DNA from: Shewanella maritima
GTDB taxonomy: Bacteria > Pseudomonadota > Gammaproteobacteria > Enterobacterales > Shewanellaceae
DNA length: 64,000 nucleotides
Direction: 5' to 3'
NCBI RefSeq assembly: GCF_004295345.1
Contig: NZ_CP036200.1
Span: 3,006,001 to 3,070,000 of the forward strand
Below, piece after piece: positions 48,384 to 57,399 of the stretch. The notes beneath the pieces are model-generated. The model searched no databases, was not told where the DNA came from, and saw nothing but the letters and a program-made list of their open reading frames with translations. Position 1 is the first letter of the stretch. The number at the start of each line of letters is the position of its first letter. A program made the position numbers and the translations under genes.

Positions 48384-49151
48384 TCAGCGCGCAATAAAGT
48401 GAACGTATCGGCCTAGCGACAGGTAAGGCTCGCGTTGCGAGTATTTCAGCTCCATTTCAATTAGCTGATTTTTGTCAAAGTTCACCGGCAGGCTTTGTTT
48501 GAGGTAGTCGTTAATCACTCGCACCCCTGATTGACATACTAGCTCCATTTGCCAGTCGTTAAACCATTGGCGTACGTCGTTTATGTATAGCGGGTAGTTG
48601 GGTGTCAGGCCGATCTTCTTTTTCACCTTTAGCCCTTTGGCGACATAGTCGAGGTTACCTGAAACTAGACTGTGAAATCTTAGTGCTTCTTTGTTGTAGA
48701 ACATCAGCGAGAACAAACCATTGGGTTTGATGAATTGCCTTAAACCATCAAGTGTCGCCTGGGCATCTTGCAGCCACTCGGCTACCGCGTGGCACATGAC
48801 TAAGTCAAATTGCCCAAGCTCAGCGACTGATAAATCTTGAATCGCGCTATGCACTAACGTGATATCAAGTTGGCTATCGGATGCGGCGATTTGCGCTTTT
48901 GCTTGGTCAAGCATGTTTTCAGAAATGTCACACAGCACAATTTCATGACCTAACTTGGCGAGCTTTTGACTGAGATAACCAAAGCCGCCGCCAGCATCAA
49001 GAATACGCAGTTTAGGCTTGCCGAGTGATTCAATTGCTGGGATCAGGTCGCGCCACAGCACAGCAGCGCGGATCTCGCCTTTAGTTGTGCCATAGATATT
49101 CTTGGTGAATTTTTGGGTGAACTTGTCAAAGTTTTGGTCTTGCGCGCTCAT
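48384..49151 (-). CDS. cmoM: tRNA 5-carboxymethoxyuridine methyltransferase
   Basis: SAM-dependent methyltransferase that converts cmo5U34 of some tRNAs to its methyl ester (mcmo5U). 255 residues against 261 in E. coli, and similar along the whole length: NFDKFTQKFTKNIYGTTKGEIRAAVLW at the start, motif I LRILDAGGGFGYLSQKLA, LCDISENMLDQA, MCHAVAEWLQD, LFSLMFYNKEALRFH, GNLDYVAKGL, GVRVINDYL, and REPYLSLGRYVHFIAR at the end. Older annotations call it SmtA. Single gene, divergent from the MaoC-like gene. Confidence 0.92.
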   Translation of the reverse strand: MSAQDQNFDKFTQKFTKNIYGTTKGEIRAAVLWRDLIPAIESLGKPKLRILDAGGGFGYLSQKLAKLGHEIVLCDISENMLDQAKAQIAASDSQLDITLVHSAIQDLSVAELGQFDLVMCHAVAEWLQDAQATLDGLRQFIKPNGLFSLMFYNKEALRFHSLVSGNLDYVAKGLKVKKKIGLTPNYPLYINDVRQWFNDWQMELVCQSGVRVINDYLKQSLPVNFDKNQLIEMELKYSQREPYLSLGRYVHFIAR

Positions 49152-49425
49152 TACTGTCGATATGCTGCTTATAAATTAGGGCGCTATTGTCGCATTTAGC
49201 CGATTAAAGCCCAAGAGTGGGATGGATTTATCTGAGCTGATGTTGATGTCATCTTATGTTGATAAAACACTCGATTTTCAATGCGCTAGTAAAAACAACG
49301 CTTTAGTCGGGTTTAGTTAGCGAGTTGTATTGAATTTCAGCTGAGTTAGACCGATTTTATCCTCTCGGGTATAATGGCGCGCTAATTTACTTTTTGCCCT
49401 CGTGGAATTGGATAGGTGTAATACA

Positions 49426-50295
49426 TTGAGTCACGACTTTTCTATCGCATTAAAATCGATGCCATCTTTGTTTACTTTGTATCGCAAGATCTTTTTTAGT
49501 CGTAAGCCAGGCTGGGATCAACAGCCATTGCCAACCATAGTGGTTAAAGCGCCAGAAGTGGCGTTGTCGGCTGAGAAAGTCAAGCTTTACGCTAAGGTGT
49601 GTGAGTTTGATTTTGATGGGCAAATTATTCCGCCAACTTACCTTTATGTATTGGCGTTTCGTCTGCATGCGACCATTTTCACTCATAAGGCGATTACCTT
49701 TCCACTAATCGGAATGATCCATCTTAAAAACAGTATTACTGTGCATCGTCCGGTGAAGCTTGATGAAAAACTTACCGTGCAGTGTGAGTTAACTGAGTCG
49801 CGCACCACAGATTCAGGGTTAGAGTTCGATTTAGTGTCTAAGGTATATGCGGGTGATGAGCTAGTGTGGCAGGCGCTTTCGACTTACTTGTACCGTATTG
49901 AAGGTAAAAAGCGTACTCGCCCGCCGAGAGCCTCAGCTATGGCGTGGGAAAATGTGCAGCAATGGCAATTGTCTGAAGATTTAGGTCGCCAATACGCAAA
50001 AGCGTCGGGCGATTACAACTTAATCCATTTACACCCAGTATTGTCAAAGCGCTTTGGTTTTGAAAAAGTGCTCGCTCATGGCATGTGGTCTAAGGCTCGC
50101 TCAATGGCGCATTTGATGCAGTTTGTTGGTGACAAGCCATTCACCTTAGACGTTGAGTTTAAGCTACCGGTATTTATGCCATCTGAGGTGACGTTTGCTT
50201 TTGAAAGCATTGAAGGCGGTAAGTGTTTTGAGATGCGCGATGCTAAAGGCCGTCGTCCACACCTTAAAGGTGAGCTTAAATATTTGAACGATTAG
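49426..50295 (+). CDS. MaoC-like hotdog-fold dehydratase/acyl-thioester protein
   Basis: 289 residues if TTG 49426 (AGGTG 7 bases upstream) is the start; ATG 49459 and GTG 49402 are alternatives. The double hotdog layout is visible. The N-terminal half (VCEFDFDGQIIPPTYLYVLAFRLH) resembles an inactive half, and the C-terminal half carries the MaoC hydratase motif YAKASGDYNLIHLHPVLSKRFGFEKVLAHGMWS, with Asp and His of the catalytic pair (D..N..H). It likely hydrates or binds an enoyl thioester, perhaps CoA-bound. An intrinsic terminator follows. Confidence 0.83.
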   Translation: MSHDFSIALKSMPSLFTLYRKIFFSRKPGWDQQPLPTIVVKAPEVALSAEKVKLYAKVCEFDFDGQIIPPTYLYVLAFRLHATIFTHKAITFPLIGMIHLKNSITVHRPVKLDEKLTVQCELTESRTTDSGLEFDLVSKVYAGDELVWQALSTYLYRIEGKKRTRPPRASAMAWENVQQWQLSEDLGRQYAKASGDYNLIHLHPVLSKRFGFEKVLAHGMWSKARSMAHLMQFVGDKPFTLDVEFKLPVFMPSEVTFAFESIEGGKCFEMRDAKGRRPHLKGELKYLND

Positions 50296-50323
50296 TAATT
50301 ACGACTGATTAGTTAATAGTTTT

Positions 50324-50352
50324 AAAGCCCGAAGTTAACTTCGGGCTTTTTT
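50324..50352. terminator. Intrinsic terminator after the MaoC-like gene
   Basis: AAAGCCCGAAG / CTTCGGGCTTTTTT hairpin with T run, about 28 bp after the stop. The next 270 bp up to 50625 are AT-rich, hold no gene I can support, and probably carry the antiporter promoter. Confidence 0.9.
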
Positions 50353-50625
50353 ATGGCCGATTTTTGAAGTCGCTGCAAGTTTATTCACAATTGCTGAATA
50401 AGCAAACTAATCACATGCGTTAAATTTTTTGCTCAAGTTGGACAAAATTTTATTGACTCGCGTGCGATTCAACATTAATTTTCAGCTTTAATTTAACCCC
50501 TAATTTTTAGTCGGTTTTAACTTCGCTTTACCGACATTTATATACTCAATATGGACTGCTGCTCTTTGCTGCCAATTAACACTTGAAAGGTAAGCTGTCC
50601 GTTAAAACAATAAGGATAAATATCA

Positions 50626-52005
50626 ATGGCAGAGCCATCTTCCATTAGCCTTATTCCACCTGTGGTGGTGTTGTTACTGGCAGTGACATTAAGGCGACCT
50701 ATTTTGTCACTGATCATTGGTGCAGTTGTTGGCTTACTTTTGTTATCGCCAGGTGAGGTGTTAACCAATTTTTCTGACATTTCGCTTAGTGTGATGGCCG
50801 ATGAAACCATAGGTTGGTTGATTTTGGTTTGTGGTACGTTCGGAGCACTCATTGCGTTATTAGTGCGCACCGGCGGCGCATTTTCATTTGGTAAGCATGC
50901 ACTTAGAGTTGCCAAAGGGCCTAAGTCATCACTGCTAATGACCTATGTATTAGGTGTAGCGATTTTTATCGATGATTACCTAAATGCGCTTACCGTGGGT
51001 GAAACCATGAAGCGGGTGACAGACAAGTTTAAAATCTCCCGTGAAATGCTCGCCTATGTAGTTGACTCAACGGCTGCGCCAATTTGTGTGCTGGTGCCAC
51101 TTTCTACTTGGGCTGTGTTTTTTGGTGGCTTGCTGGTGGACAACGGAATCGCTGAGCAGGGGCAGGGGATAAGCGCTTATATGCAGGCTATTCCTTACAT
51201 GCTTTATGCTTGGGTTGCAGTGTTTATGGTGCCTTTGGTTGTCTTAGGTATCATCCCTGTATTTGGGCCGATGAAAAAGGCGCAGCAGCGAGCGCAAGCT
51301 GGCAATAATATTCCGGTTGAGCAAGATAGTGACGTTAGCACGGCAGATGACTATGCAGTTAAGGCCATTGAAGATGAGTTTGCTGGCGCTGAACGTCAGG
51401 GCAAATTGCATAACTTTTTGGTGCCGATTTTAATGCTGATTGGCTTTACCGTGTATTTTGATATCGATGTATGGCTCGGTTTGATTGCCACCATGGGCTT
51501 AACCATTCCATATTATGCGGTGCAGCGTTTGATGCCATTGTCTGAAATGATGGACCAAATGATCGACGGCTTTAAAAGCATGTTGCCGGCAATTGGTACT
51601 GTGGTGGCAGCGTTTATCTTTAAAGATGTGTGCGACAAGTTGCTATTGCCGCAATTCGTGATTGATAGCCTAAGCCCATATATGACAGCACAACTGTTAC
51701 CTGCTGTGGTGTTTGTAGCGATGGCGATTTTGGCGTTTGCCACAGGCTCTAGTTGGGGAATTTTTGCGGTATCAATCCCGATTGTGATGCCTTTATCACA
51801 TGCGGTAGGCGCAGACACACCACTGGTTATTGGCGCGTTATTGTCAGCATCATCTTTTGGTAGTCAGGCTTGTTTCTACTCAGACTCTACGGTACTGGCG
51901 GCGCAAGGTGCAGGTTGTAACTTGGTGAGCCACGCGGTAACGCAATTGCCTTATACCCTAATTGCAGCGGCGATTACCTTTGTCGGATTTATCGCACTAG
52001 CTTAA
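50626..52005 (+). CDS. NhaC-family Na+/H+ antiporter
   Basis: Inner-membrane secondary transporter of 459 residues with about a dozen hydrophobic segments. The family motif FIDDYLNALTVG is near residue 120, followed by DSTAAPICVLVPLSTWAVFFGG and, near the C-terminus, FATGSSWGIFAVSIPIVMPLS and FGSQACFYSDSTVLAAQGAGCN. A cytoplasmic acidic loop (about 220-260) separates the two halves. The substrate may be Na+, or Na+ with an organic acid as in malate-lactate antiporters of this family. AAGGA lies 9 bases before the ATG. It is transcribed alone and ends in a bidirectional terminator shared with the MscS gene. Confidence 0.87.
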   Translation: MAEPSSISLIPPVVVLLLAVTLRRPILSLIIGAVVGLLLLSPGEVLTNFSDISLSVMADETIGWLILVCGTFGALIALLVRTGGAFSFGKHALRVAKGPKSSLLMTYVLGVAIFIDDYLNALTVGETMKRVTDKFKISREMLAYVVDSTAAPICVLVPLSTWAVFFGGLLVDNGIAEQGQGISAYMQAIPYMLYAWVAVFMVPLVVLGIIPVFGPMKKAQQRAQAGNNIPVEQDSDVSTADDYAVKAIEDEFAGAERQGKLHNFLVPILMLIGFTVYFDIDVWLGLIATMGLTIPYYAVQRLMPLSEMMDQMIDGFKSMLPAIGTVVAAFIFKDVCDKLLLPQFVIDSLSPYMTAQLLPAVVFVAMAILAFATGSSWGIFAVSIPIVMPLSHAVGADTPLVIGALLSASSFGSQACFYSDSTVLAAQGAGCNLVSHAVTQLPYTLIAAAITFVGFIALA

Positions 52006-52023
52006 ACACTGTTAGAACATATT

Positions 52024-52059
52024 AAAAAGCCAGCAAGCTTAATCACTTGCTGGCTTTTT
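52024..52059. terminator. Bidirectional terminator between the antiporter and MscS genes
   Basis: Perfect 14-bp stem AAAAAGCCAGCAAG / CTTGCTGGCTTTTT with T runs on both strands, placed between convergent genes. Confidence 0.93.
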
Positions 52060-52089
52060 GTTTTCGCAGTTTTTACTGGGTGCTGGTGA

Positions 52090-53727
52090 TTATTCTTCTG
52101 CAGTTTGATACACATGCACATCGCGCTGTGGAAACGGAATGCTAATGCCTTCTTCATCAAAGCGCAGTTTCACTGAGCGAGTGATGTCCCAATATACTTC
52201 CCAGTAATCCGCAGGCTTTACCCATGGGCGCACAACAAAGTCCACCGAAGATGAGTTTAAGGTGTGCAGTTTCACCATAGGCTCAGGTTCAGCGCAGACT
52301 AACTCATGCTTGTTGACGATGTCCTTTAGTACTTCTTCAGCGTGTTCTATGTTGTCGCTGTAGCTAATGCCAAATACCATATCAACGCGGCGCAGACGCT
52401 CAACAGTAATATTGTTGATGGTGTCGCCCCAAATCTTATTATTCGGGATGATCAATCTTTGGTTATCTAAGGTCTTGATGGTGGTTGAAACCAGGCTCAT
52501 GTGGCTAACCTTACCAGTTACACCTGCAGCGTTAATCAAATCGCCGACATCATAAGGGCGGTAGATTAAGATCATCATGCCGGAGGCAAAATTAGATAAC
52601 GTATCTTGCAGCGCAAAACCAATAATTACACCCGCGATACCAAAACCGGCTAGCAATGGGCCTAACTCGAAACCGAGTTGCGATAGGGCGACTAATAAAC
52701 CCAATGCATACACGGTTTTGCTGGAAAGTGAGATAAAGAAGTCTTGTAGCAGCTGGCTAAAGTTAAGCTTAGATGCGCGAACCGTTTTACTCACAATGCG
52801 ATTAACCAGTTTTGCTAGCATGCCGCTCAACACTAATATCAACACAAAGATGAATACTTTAAATGTCAGCTCTGGGCCGTGTTCAATCGCTTGAGTGGCA
52901 ATGACATCGCCCCATTGTTTAACCAGACTAGAAACTAGACTGATATTGAGCACATCTTTGGTGATGTCGCCTGACACATTAAACAGGGTTTGCCTGATTT
53001 GTGTGGTGTCCTGGCCTAGGTTATCCAGTAATTCAGCGCTTACGCTAAGGCTGCTAGAGCTTTGTGCAAGGCGGTTTTTAAAGGCGACAACCAAGGCTTT
53101 TTGCTCTGCACTAGCATCAGCACCGGCGTTTGCGACATCATCTACTGCTTCTTTTAATTGGGTCTGGGTGTAATTTGCTAGGCTTTCTTGGCGATCTGCG
53201 CGCAGGCTTAATAGCTCGGTTAATTGCTGTTTGCGCTGGCTAACATCTAAGGCTAATTTTTCTGCCCAAATTATGGTTTGGTATTGAGCCTGTAAAAAGT
53301 GATCGCGCATATACTGGCGGTCGATAAGCTCATCAATGATTTTCTGGTCATGTTTGCCGCCCAGGCTTTGTTGTAGGTGACTGATTTTATTATCCAGATA
53401 GTCAGAGGTGAGATCTAAAAACTCAAACTGTCTCATCACCAAGGGTTTAACATAGGCAACATCAAGCGGCTCAGCGTTGATGAGGGTTTTGATTTCTTCT
53501 CGTAGTAAATAAGTTTTGTTTTTAATGCGGTACTCGGTGAAATCAATCATTTCACCTTTGGCTTTACCTAGCGCTTTGAGGTCTTTTGCTATTGCACGCT
53601 CAAGGTGAGCAATACGTTGCTTGTCAGTAACTTGTGTTTGCTCAGCGGCGCTGTCGTTAGCACTGACTTGCGCGCAGATGCTAAAGCAAACCATGAGTAA
53701 CAATGACGTTATTATTGGTCTTAGCAT
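52090..53727 (-). CDS. MscS-family mechanosensitive channel with periplasmic N-terminal domain
   Basis: 545 residues from ATG 53727 (AGGGA 7 bases upstream), nearly twice the length of E. coli MscS. A signal peptide (about 1-23, ending CAQVSA) leads into a helical, coiled-coil-rich periplasmic domain (about 30-270) like the sensor parts of the long MscS types (MscK, YbdG, YnaI groups). Membrane helices follow (about 270-385), then the MscS pore helix and beta domain: FGIAGVIIGFALQDTLSNFASGMMILIYRPYDVGDLI, LVSTTIKTLDNQRLIIPNNKIWG. It probably releases solutes on hypo-osmotic shock. It does not group clearly with one named paralogue. Confidence 0.87.
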   Translation of the reverse strand: MLRPIITSLLLMVCFSICAQVSANDSAAEQTQVTDKQRIAHLERAIAKDLKALGKAKGEMIDFTEYRIKNKTYLLREEIKTLINAEPLDVAYVKPLVMRQFEFLDLTSDYLDNKISHLQQSLGGKHDQKIIDELIDRQYMRDHFLQAQYQTIIWAEKLALDVSQRKQQLTELLSLRADRQESLANYTQTQLKEAVDDVANAGADASAEQKALVVAFKNRLAQSSSSLSVSAELLDNLGQDTTQIRQTLFNVSGDITKDVLNISLVSSLVKQWGDVIATQAIEHGPELTFKVFIFVLILVLSGMLAKLVNRIVSKTVRASKLNFSQLLQDFFISLSSKTVYALGLLVALSQLGFELGPLLAGFGIAGVIIGFALQDTLSNFASGMMILIYRPYDVGDLINAAGVTGKVSHMSLVSTTIKTLDNQRLIIPNNKIWGDTINNITVERLRRVDMVFGISYSDNIEHAEEVLKDIVNKHELVCAEPEPMVKLHTLNSSSVDFVVRPWVKPADYWEVYWDITRSVKLRFDEEGISIPFPQRDVHVYQTAEE

Positions 53728-53887
53728 GATGATGTCCCTATAAATAATATGCTCGCCTATCATAGGGCGAATATTGCGCAGGAGCTAGCGAATTTAGGTG
53801 CAACATAAAGCACAGTTAACTGTATATGCATCCTGGGTTTTGCTACACTCTCGCGCGAATTTTCTATCGGCGAAACTGGAGCCAGAC

Positions 53888-54112
53888 ATGCAGTTAAAAT
53901 GCAGCCATTGTCATAAATCGTTTTTACCTACCGAAATAAAAGACCATCGTGGTAAAGGCTTGAAAATGCATATCGCTTGCCCACATTGTCAGGCATGGCT
54001 CGCGCGTCATATGGGGTACACGCTGGCGAAATTATTGGCGTTTTATGGTGGTATCATTGCGTTGATCTGCAGCTTTGTGATGGACGATACTTCTCAAGTC
54101 ACCACCCTCTGA
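53888..54112 (+). CDS. Small zinc-ribbon membrane protein
   Basis: 74 residues from ATG 53888 (GGAG 6 bases upstream). CSHCHKSF and CPHCQAW form two CxxC pairs of a zinc ribbon (residues 5-35), followed by one membrane segment (LAKLLAFYGGIIALICSFVM). The stop TGA overlaps an ATG (TGATG, 54110-54114) that opens a second frame with another hydrophobic segment, so this is either the first half of a two-helix protein split by a one-base frameshift, or a coupled gene pair. No named function. Confidence 0.7.
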   Translation: MQLKCSHCHKSFLPTEIKDHRGKGLKMHIACPHCQAWLARHMGYTLAKLLAFYGGIIALICSFVMDDTSQVTTL

Positions 54113-54231
54113 TGATTATTGCTGCCATCATAATGATTGGCTGTCATATTATGGATCATTTGGTATTGGTTGAAGCTCCAGCTGAAGATGCCAAAGACGA
54201 TGATGAATCGAGAAAGGCTGCAAACGACTAA
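54112..54231 (+). CDS. 39-residue hydrophobic peptide, possibly the shifted C-terminus of the zinc-ribbon protein
   Basis: Begins MIIAAIIMIGCHIMDHLVLV and ends with an acidic tail (EDAKDDDESRKAAND). It has no ribosome site of its own, but the ATG overlaps the previous stop. A one-base gain before it would fuse it to the zinc-ribbon protein and give a two-helix membrane protein of about 113 residues. I cannot decide between fusion and a coupled small protein. Confidence 0.5.
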   Translation: MIIAAIIMIGCHIMDHLVLVEAPAEDAKDDDESRKAAND

Positions 54232-54291
54232 CGCAAAGCTCGGTTTTTTATCAAAGCTTGGTTTTAGAAGTTATGCTGCAAAAGAATCAAC

Positions 54292-54328
54292 AAAAACGGC
54301 GTTATCACTAGGTGATAACGCCGTTTTT
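54292..54328. terminator. Bidirectional intrinsic terminator
   Basis: Perfect 17-bp stem (AAAAACGGCGTTATCAC and its complement) with loop TAG and T runs on both strands, between the zinc-ribbon gene and the convergent 41-residue gene. Confidence 0.93.
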
Positions 54329-54389
54329 ATGAAGGAGACCAAACGCTAGCGGTGATGAGTTCTAACGTTCAGTCGGAAAATGGTGTGGT

Positions 54390-54515
54390 TTAATCTAGTA
54401 CCTGAACCTGGCTTTCAAGCGCAGCTTCAACATAATAAATGCCGCCTAAAACTAAAATACCTAAGCCCACGATGGTAATAATCACGCCTAGGTTGTCTTT
54501 AATAAATTTGCTCAT
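54390..54515 (-). CDS. 41-residue single-pass membrane protein
   Basis: Begins MSKFIKDNLGVIITIVGLG at ATG 54515, with a strong AGGGGAG 7 bases upstream. One hydrophobic helix (about 10-30) follows a basic start and ends in a short polar tail (EAALESQVQVLD). The longer 65-codon frame upstream has no ribosome site. The shape is that of bacterial small membrane proteins that modulate larger partners; no partner can be named. It is shorter than most gene finders accept. Confidence 0.7.
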   Translation of the reverse strand: MSKFIKDNLGVIITIVGLGILVLGGIYYVEAALESQVQVLD

Positions 54516-54733
54516 AGACTTGCTCCCCTTAACAATGGTGCGTTGTTGAACAGCTTGCCAGTTCAACAAATGTGGCAGTCTACTCAATCAAAATATCGCG
54601 ATGTTTCTCTGTTGTGGTCAACCTCAACTCTTACGTAAAGTATAGAATTCACTCCTTAAAGATAGATTAAAAATATCTAATTCAAGCGCGGATTGCCTTG
54701 TGTAACAATAAATCGTCTAAATAATGACAAATT

Positions 54734-54751
54734 GTTATGTTGCAACGTATT
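54734..54751. promoter_or_regulatory. Possible Zur-type operator before the zinc locus
   Basis: GTTATGTTGCAACGTATT is an imperfect palindrome centred on GTTGCAAC, about 90 bp before the DUF2946 gene. It resembles the GTTATGTTATAACATAAC form of gammaproteobacterial Zur boxes. Inference from pattern and neighbours only. Confidence 0.35.
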
Positions 54752-54834
54752 TTGTCACACTCTTTTGGTTGCAATAGTTTAGCCATCTTTTAAAATGTGT
54801 GACTAAAATCACCTCAAATTGTTACTAATCGGTA

Positions 54835-55125
54835 ATGAAACTTAGCGCGCTTATCCGACAAACCATTGCATTGTGGCTAACCGCCATGGTGATGTGCATG
54901 TCATTTGCGGTTGCTGCCCATGATGAAAGCCATCATGACGATGAGTTAACTCCCCATTGCGAAGTGTGCTGCAGCGCAATTCAGCTATCTCAAGTTTTGC
55001 ATCATGCTACGCCAAGTATTGTTATTGTCCCTCAAAGTTTCGAGCCTCTCGAGCAACAAGTTTATTTAACCCTTCTAAGTTCAACGACCGCGTATTTTTG
55101 TCGTGCCCCTCCTTTCAATGGCTAG
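54835..55125 (+). CDS. Small exported His/Cys protein (DUF2946-like)
   Basis: 96 residues. Signal peptide (about 1-28, MKLSALIRQTIALWLTAMVM...VAA), then a metal-binding-like stretch HDESHHDDELTPHCEVCCS with four His and three Cys, then a hydrophobic region and the ending CRAPPFNG, where the RxPP close is typical of DUF2946 proteins. These often sit before outer-membrane metal-uptake genes, as here. It may bind zinc or another metal in the periplasm. No clear Shine-Dalgarno before the ATG. Confidence 0.68.
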   Translation: MKLSALIRQTIALWLTAMVMCMSFAVAAHDESHHDDELTPHCEVCCSAIQLSQVLHHATPSIVIVPQSFEPLEQQVYLTLLSSTTAYFCRAPPFNG

Positions 55126-55274
55126 TTTTAGTCATTGATTTATCCCATTGCTTTGCCGCTTTGACTGTGGCGGGCAGCTAATAATAAAAGGCTCAGGAAT
55201 TAAGAGCTTAACCATAATTATTAATTTGTCCTCATTGATGAAGACAAAACTACTTGTTGTATTTGGAGATACAG

Positions 55275-56510
55275 ATGTCATTAACTACTCGCGTTTCACT
55301 TGTTGCACTGTCATGTGCGTTTGCTACAGCTGCACAAGCTAACACTGGTACTTTATCTAACCCTAACATCAGCGCTGTTTTAGATGGCTACTACCAAACT
55401 GGTGAGCGCCCAATGGCCGAGCGTACAGAAGGTTTTGGTTTAGGTGAAACTGAATTGGCTATCAGCGCTAATATTGATGATAGCTTTTACGGTAAGGTTA
55501 CTGCGATTCTAGAAAGTCATGATGGCGAAACTGAGATCAACCTTGAAGAAGCCTTTATTCAAACGCTTGCATTGCCTGGTGGCTTGTCAGTTCGTGGTGG
55601 TCGCTTCCTGTCAGACATTGGTTACTTGAACAACCAACACAAGCACACAGATAGCTTCACAGACCGCCCTGTTGTATACCGCTCATTCCTAGGTAACCAC
55701 TACTTTGATGATGGTATCCGCCTAAATTATGTTGCGCCAACAGATCTATACTGGACTATGGGCGTAGAGGCATTTGCGGGTGACAAGATGCGCGCTGCAG
55801 ATGAACATGGCGAGCGCGACTTTAAAACCGTTGGCGTGTACACGGCTTACACTAAGTTTGGCGGTGACATTGGTCAAGAAAGTTCATGGCAGCTAGGTTT
55901 AAGCTACTTACGTAACGAAAACGGCGTTAGCTACCTAGAAGAACATGAAGAGCATGAAGAACATGCTGCTGAAGAGCATGGACATGATGACCACGGTCAC
56001 AGCCACAGTGCTGCTTACACAGGTAAGAACATGTTTGTTGCCGACTTCACCTTTAAGTGGGCGCCAGATGGCAACTACAAGTACCAAAACCTAACCTTAA
56101 GTGGTGAGTACTTCCGTGTAACTGATATTTTCGCTGAAGGCATGCATGAAGAGCATGAAGAAGAACACGAGCACGAAGAGCATGAAGAAGAGCATCATGA
56201 GCATGAGGTCGACTTCGATGCATATAACACTGGCTGGTACTTAAGCGGTGTATATAAGTTCTCACCAAGCTGGTCTGCTGGTGTACGTTACGGCCAAGTA
56301 GATCTACATGAAGCTCACGAAGATCACCTAGACAAGCTCAAGCTTAAAGAAACTGAAGTGATGGTTGCTTATCACCCAAGTCACTTCTCAGTGATCCGTC
56401 TGCAGTACACTAAGCAAGACGGTGTTAACCACTTTGGCATTGAAGATGACAACATCTTCACATTGCAATACAACATGACGCTAGGAGCACATGGTGCGCA
56501 TCAATTCTAA
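55275..56510 (+). CDS. Outer-membrane beta-barrel protein with His/Glu-rich loops (probable zinc-related porin)
   Basis: 411 residues from ATG 55275 (GGAG 6 bases upstream; the longer frame from 55254 is less likely). A signal peptide (1-23, ending AAQA) precedes a porin-like sequence of alternating strands that ends in Phe (GAHQF), as outer-membrane barrels do. Two loops are packed with His and Glu: about 219-247 (EEHEEHEEHAAEEHGHDDHGHSHS) read in parts as EEHEEHEEH and HGHDDHGHSHS, and about 290-313 (HEEHEEEHEHEEHEEEHHEH in part). They probably gather Zn2+ at the surface. No TonB box or plug domain is seen, so it is not a TonB receptor. The last 20 bp overlap the ZnuA-like gene, so the two are coupled. 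Confidence 0.78.
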   Translation: MSLTTRVSLVALSCAFATAAQANTGTLSNPNISAVLDGYYQTGERPMAERTEGFGLGETELAISANIDDSFYGKVTAILESHDGETEINLEEAFIQTLALPGGLSVRGGRFLSDIGYLNNQHKHTDSFTDRPVVYRSFLGNHYFDDGIRLNYVAPTDLYWTMGVEAFAGDKMRAADEHGERDFKTVGVYTAYTKFGGDIGQESSWQLGLSYLRNENGVSYLEEHEEHEEHAAEEHGHDDHGHSHSAAYTGKNMFVADFTFKWAPDGNYKYQNLTLSGEYFRVTDIFAEGMHEEHEEEHEHEEHEEEHHEHEVDFDAYNTGWYLSGVYKFSPSWSAGVRYGQVDLHEAHEDHLDKLKLKETEVMVAYHPSHFSVIRLQYTKQDGVNHFGIEDDNIFTLQYNMTLGAHGAHQF

Positions 56511-57399
56511 GCTAAAAGCAATCACAGCCGCTGCTGCAATTGCCTTCTCTTCTCAGGCACAAGCAGAGCTTAACGTTTTTGCTTGCGAGCCTGAGTATGC
56601 TTCGCTGACTAAAGAGCTAGCGCCAGATGCTGATATTTATACGGCAACCACAGCGATGCAAGATCCGCATCAGGTGCAGGCTCGTCCGAGCCTTATCGCC
56701 AAAATGCGTCAAGCCGATCTTGTCGTGTGTGCTGGTGCAGACCTAGAAGTAGGTTGGCTGCCAATGCTGTTGATGAAGGCATCTAACGCTAAGGTTCGCT
56801 CAACTGAACAAGGTTTGTTTTATGCTGCTGAGCATACGATGACCCTTGATCAGCTTGATGAGGTCGACCGCTCTATGGGTGATGTGCATGCGCTGGGTAA
56901 TCCGCATATGCATTTTGACCCTTATCGTATGGTTGATGTGGCGAATGCGTTGACGGCGAAATTAGCACAGGTTGATGCTGACAATGCTGCTAAGTATCAG
57001 GCAGCGTTAGCTGACTTTAAAACGCGTTGGAAGCAGGCTATTCCTAAGTGGGAAGCCAAAGCCGAGCCATTAAAAGGTAAAAAGCTGATTGCTTATCACA
57101 CCAACTTTCGTTACTTGTTTAACTGGTTAGGTATCGATCAGGTTGCTGATCTAGAGCCAAAACCGGGTTTAGCGCCTACCAGCTCGCACCTTGCAAGTTT
57201 GTTAAAGCGTGCCGAGCAAGGCGATATTATGGCGGTAGTTATTGCTTCTTACCAAAGTGACCGTGGCGCTAAATGGCTGGGCGAACGCGCTAAGCTAAAG
57301 GTTGAGCGTTTACCTATGTCAATTGGCGGTAATGAGCAAAGCAAAGATCTGTTTAGCTTATACGATAGCGTTATATCTCAACTTCTTGAGGTGAAGTAA
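56491..57399 (+). CDS. ZnuA-like periplasmic metal-binding protein (ABC cluster A-I)
   Basis: 302 residues with a signal peptide (about 1-26, ending SQAQA). Metal ligands expected for Zn/Mn-binding cluster A-I proteins are visible: His in AMQDPHQVQARPS, His in LGNPHMHFDPYRM, and His in IAYHTNFRYLF; a Glu or Asp near the C-terminus is the likely fourth. The His-rich flexible loop of true ZnuA is absent; instead the His-rich sequence is in the porin next door. The gene starts inside the porin gene (ATG 56491 or GTG 56494, the latter with AGGAG at 6-base spacing) and is followed with no gap by the permease gene. Confidence 0.87.
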   Translation: MVRINSKLKAITAAAAIAFSSQAQAELNVFACEPEYASLTKELAPDADIYTATTAMQDPHQVQARPSLIAKMRQADLVVCAGADLEVGWLPMLLMKASNAKVRSTEQGLFYAAEHTMTLDQLDEVDRSMGDVHALGNPHMHFDPYRMVDVANALTAKLAQVDADNAAKYQAALADFKTRWKQAIPKWEAKAEPLKGKKLIAYHTNFRYLFNWLGIDQVADLEPKPGLAPTSSHLASLLKRAEQGDIMAVVIASYQSDRGAKWLGERAKLKVERLPMSIGGNEQSKDLFSLYDSVISQLLEVK

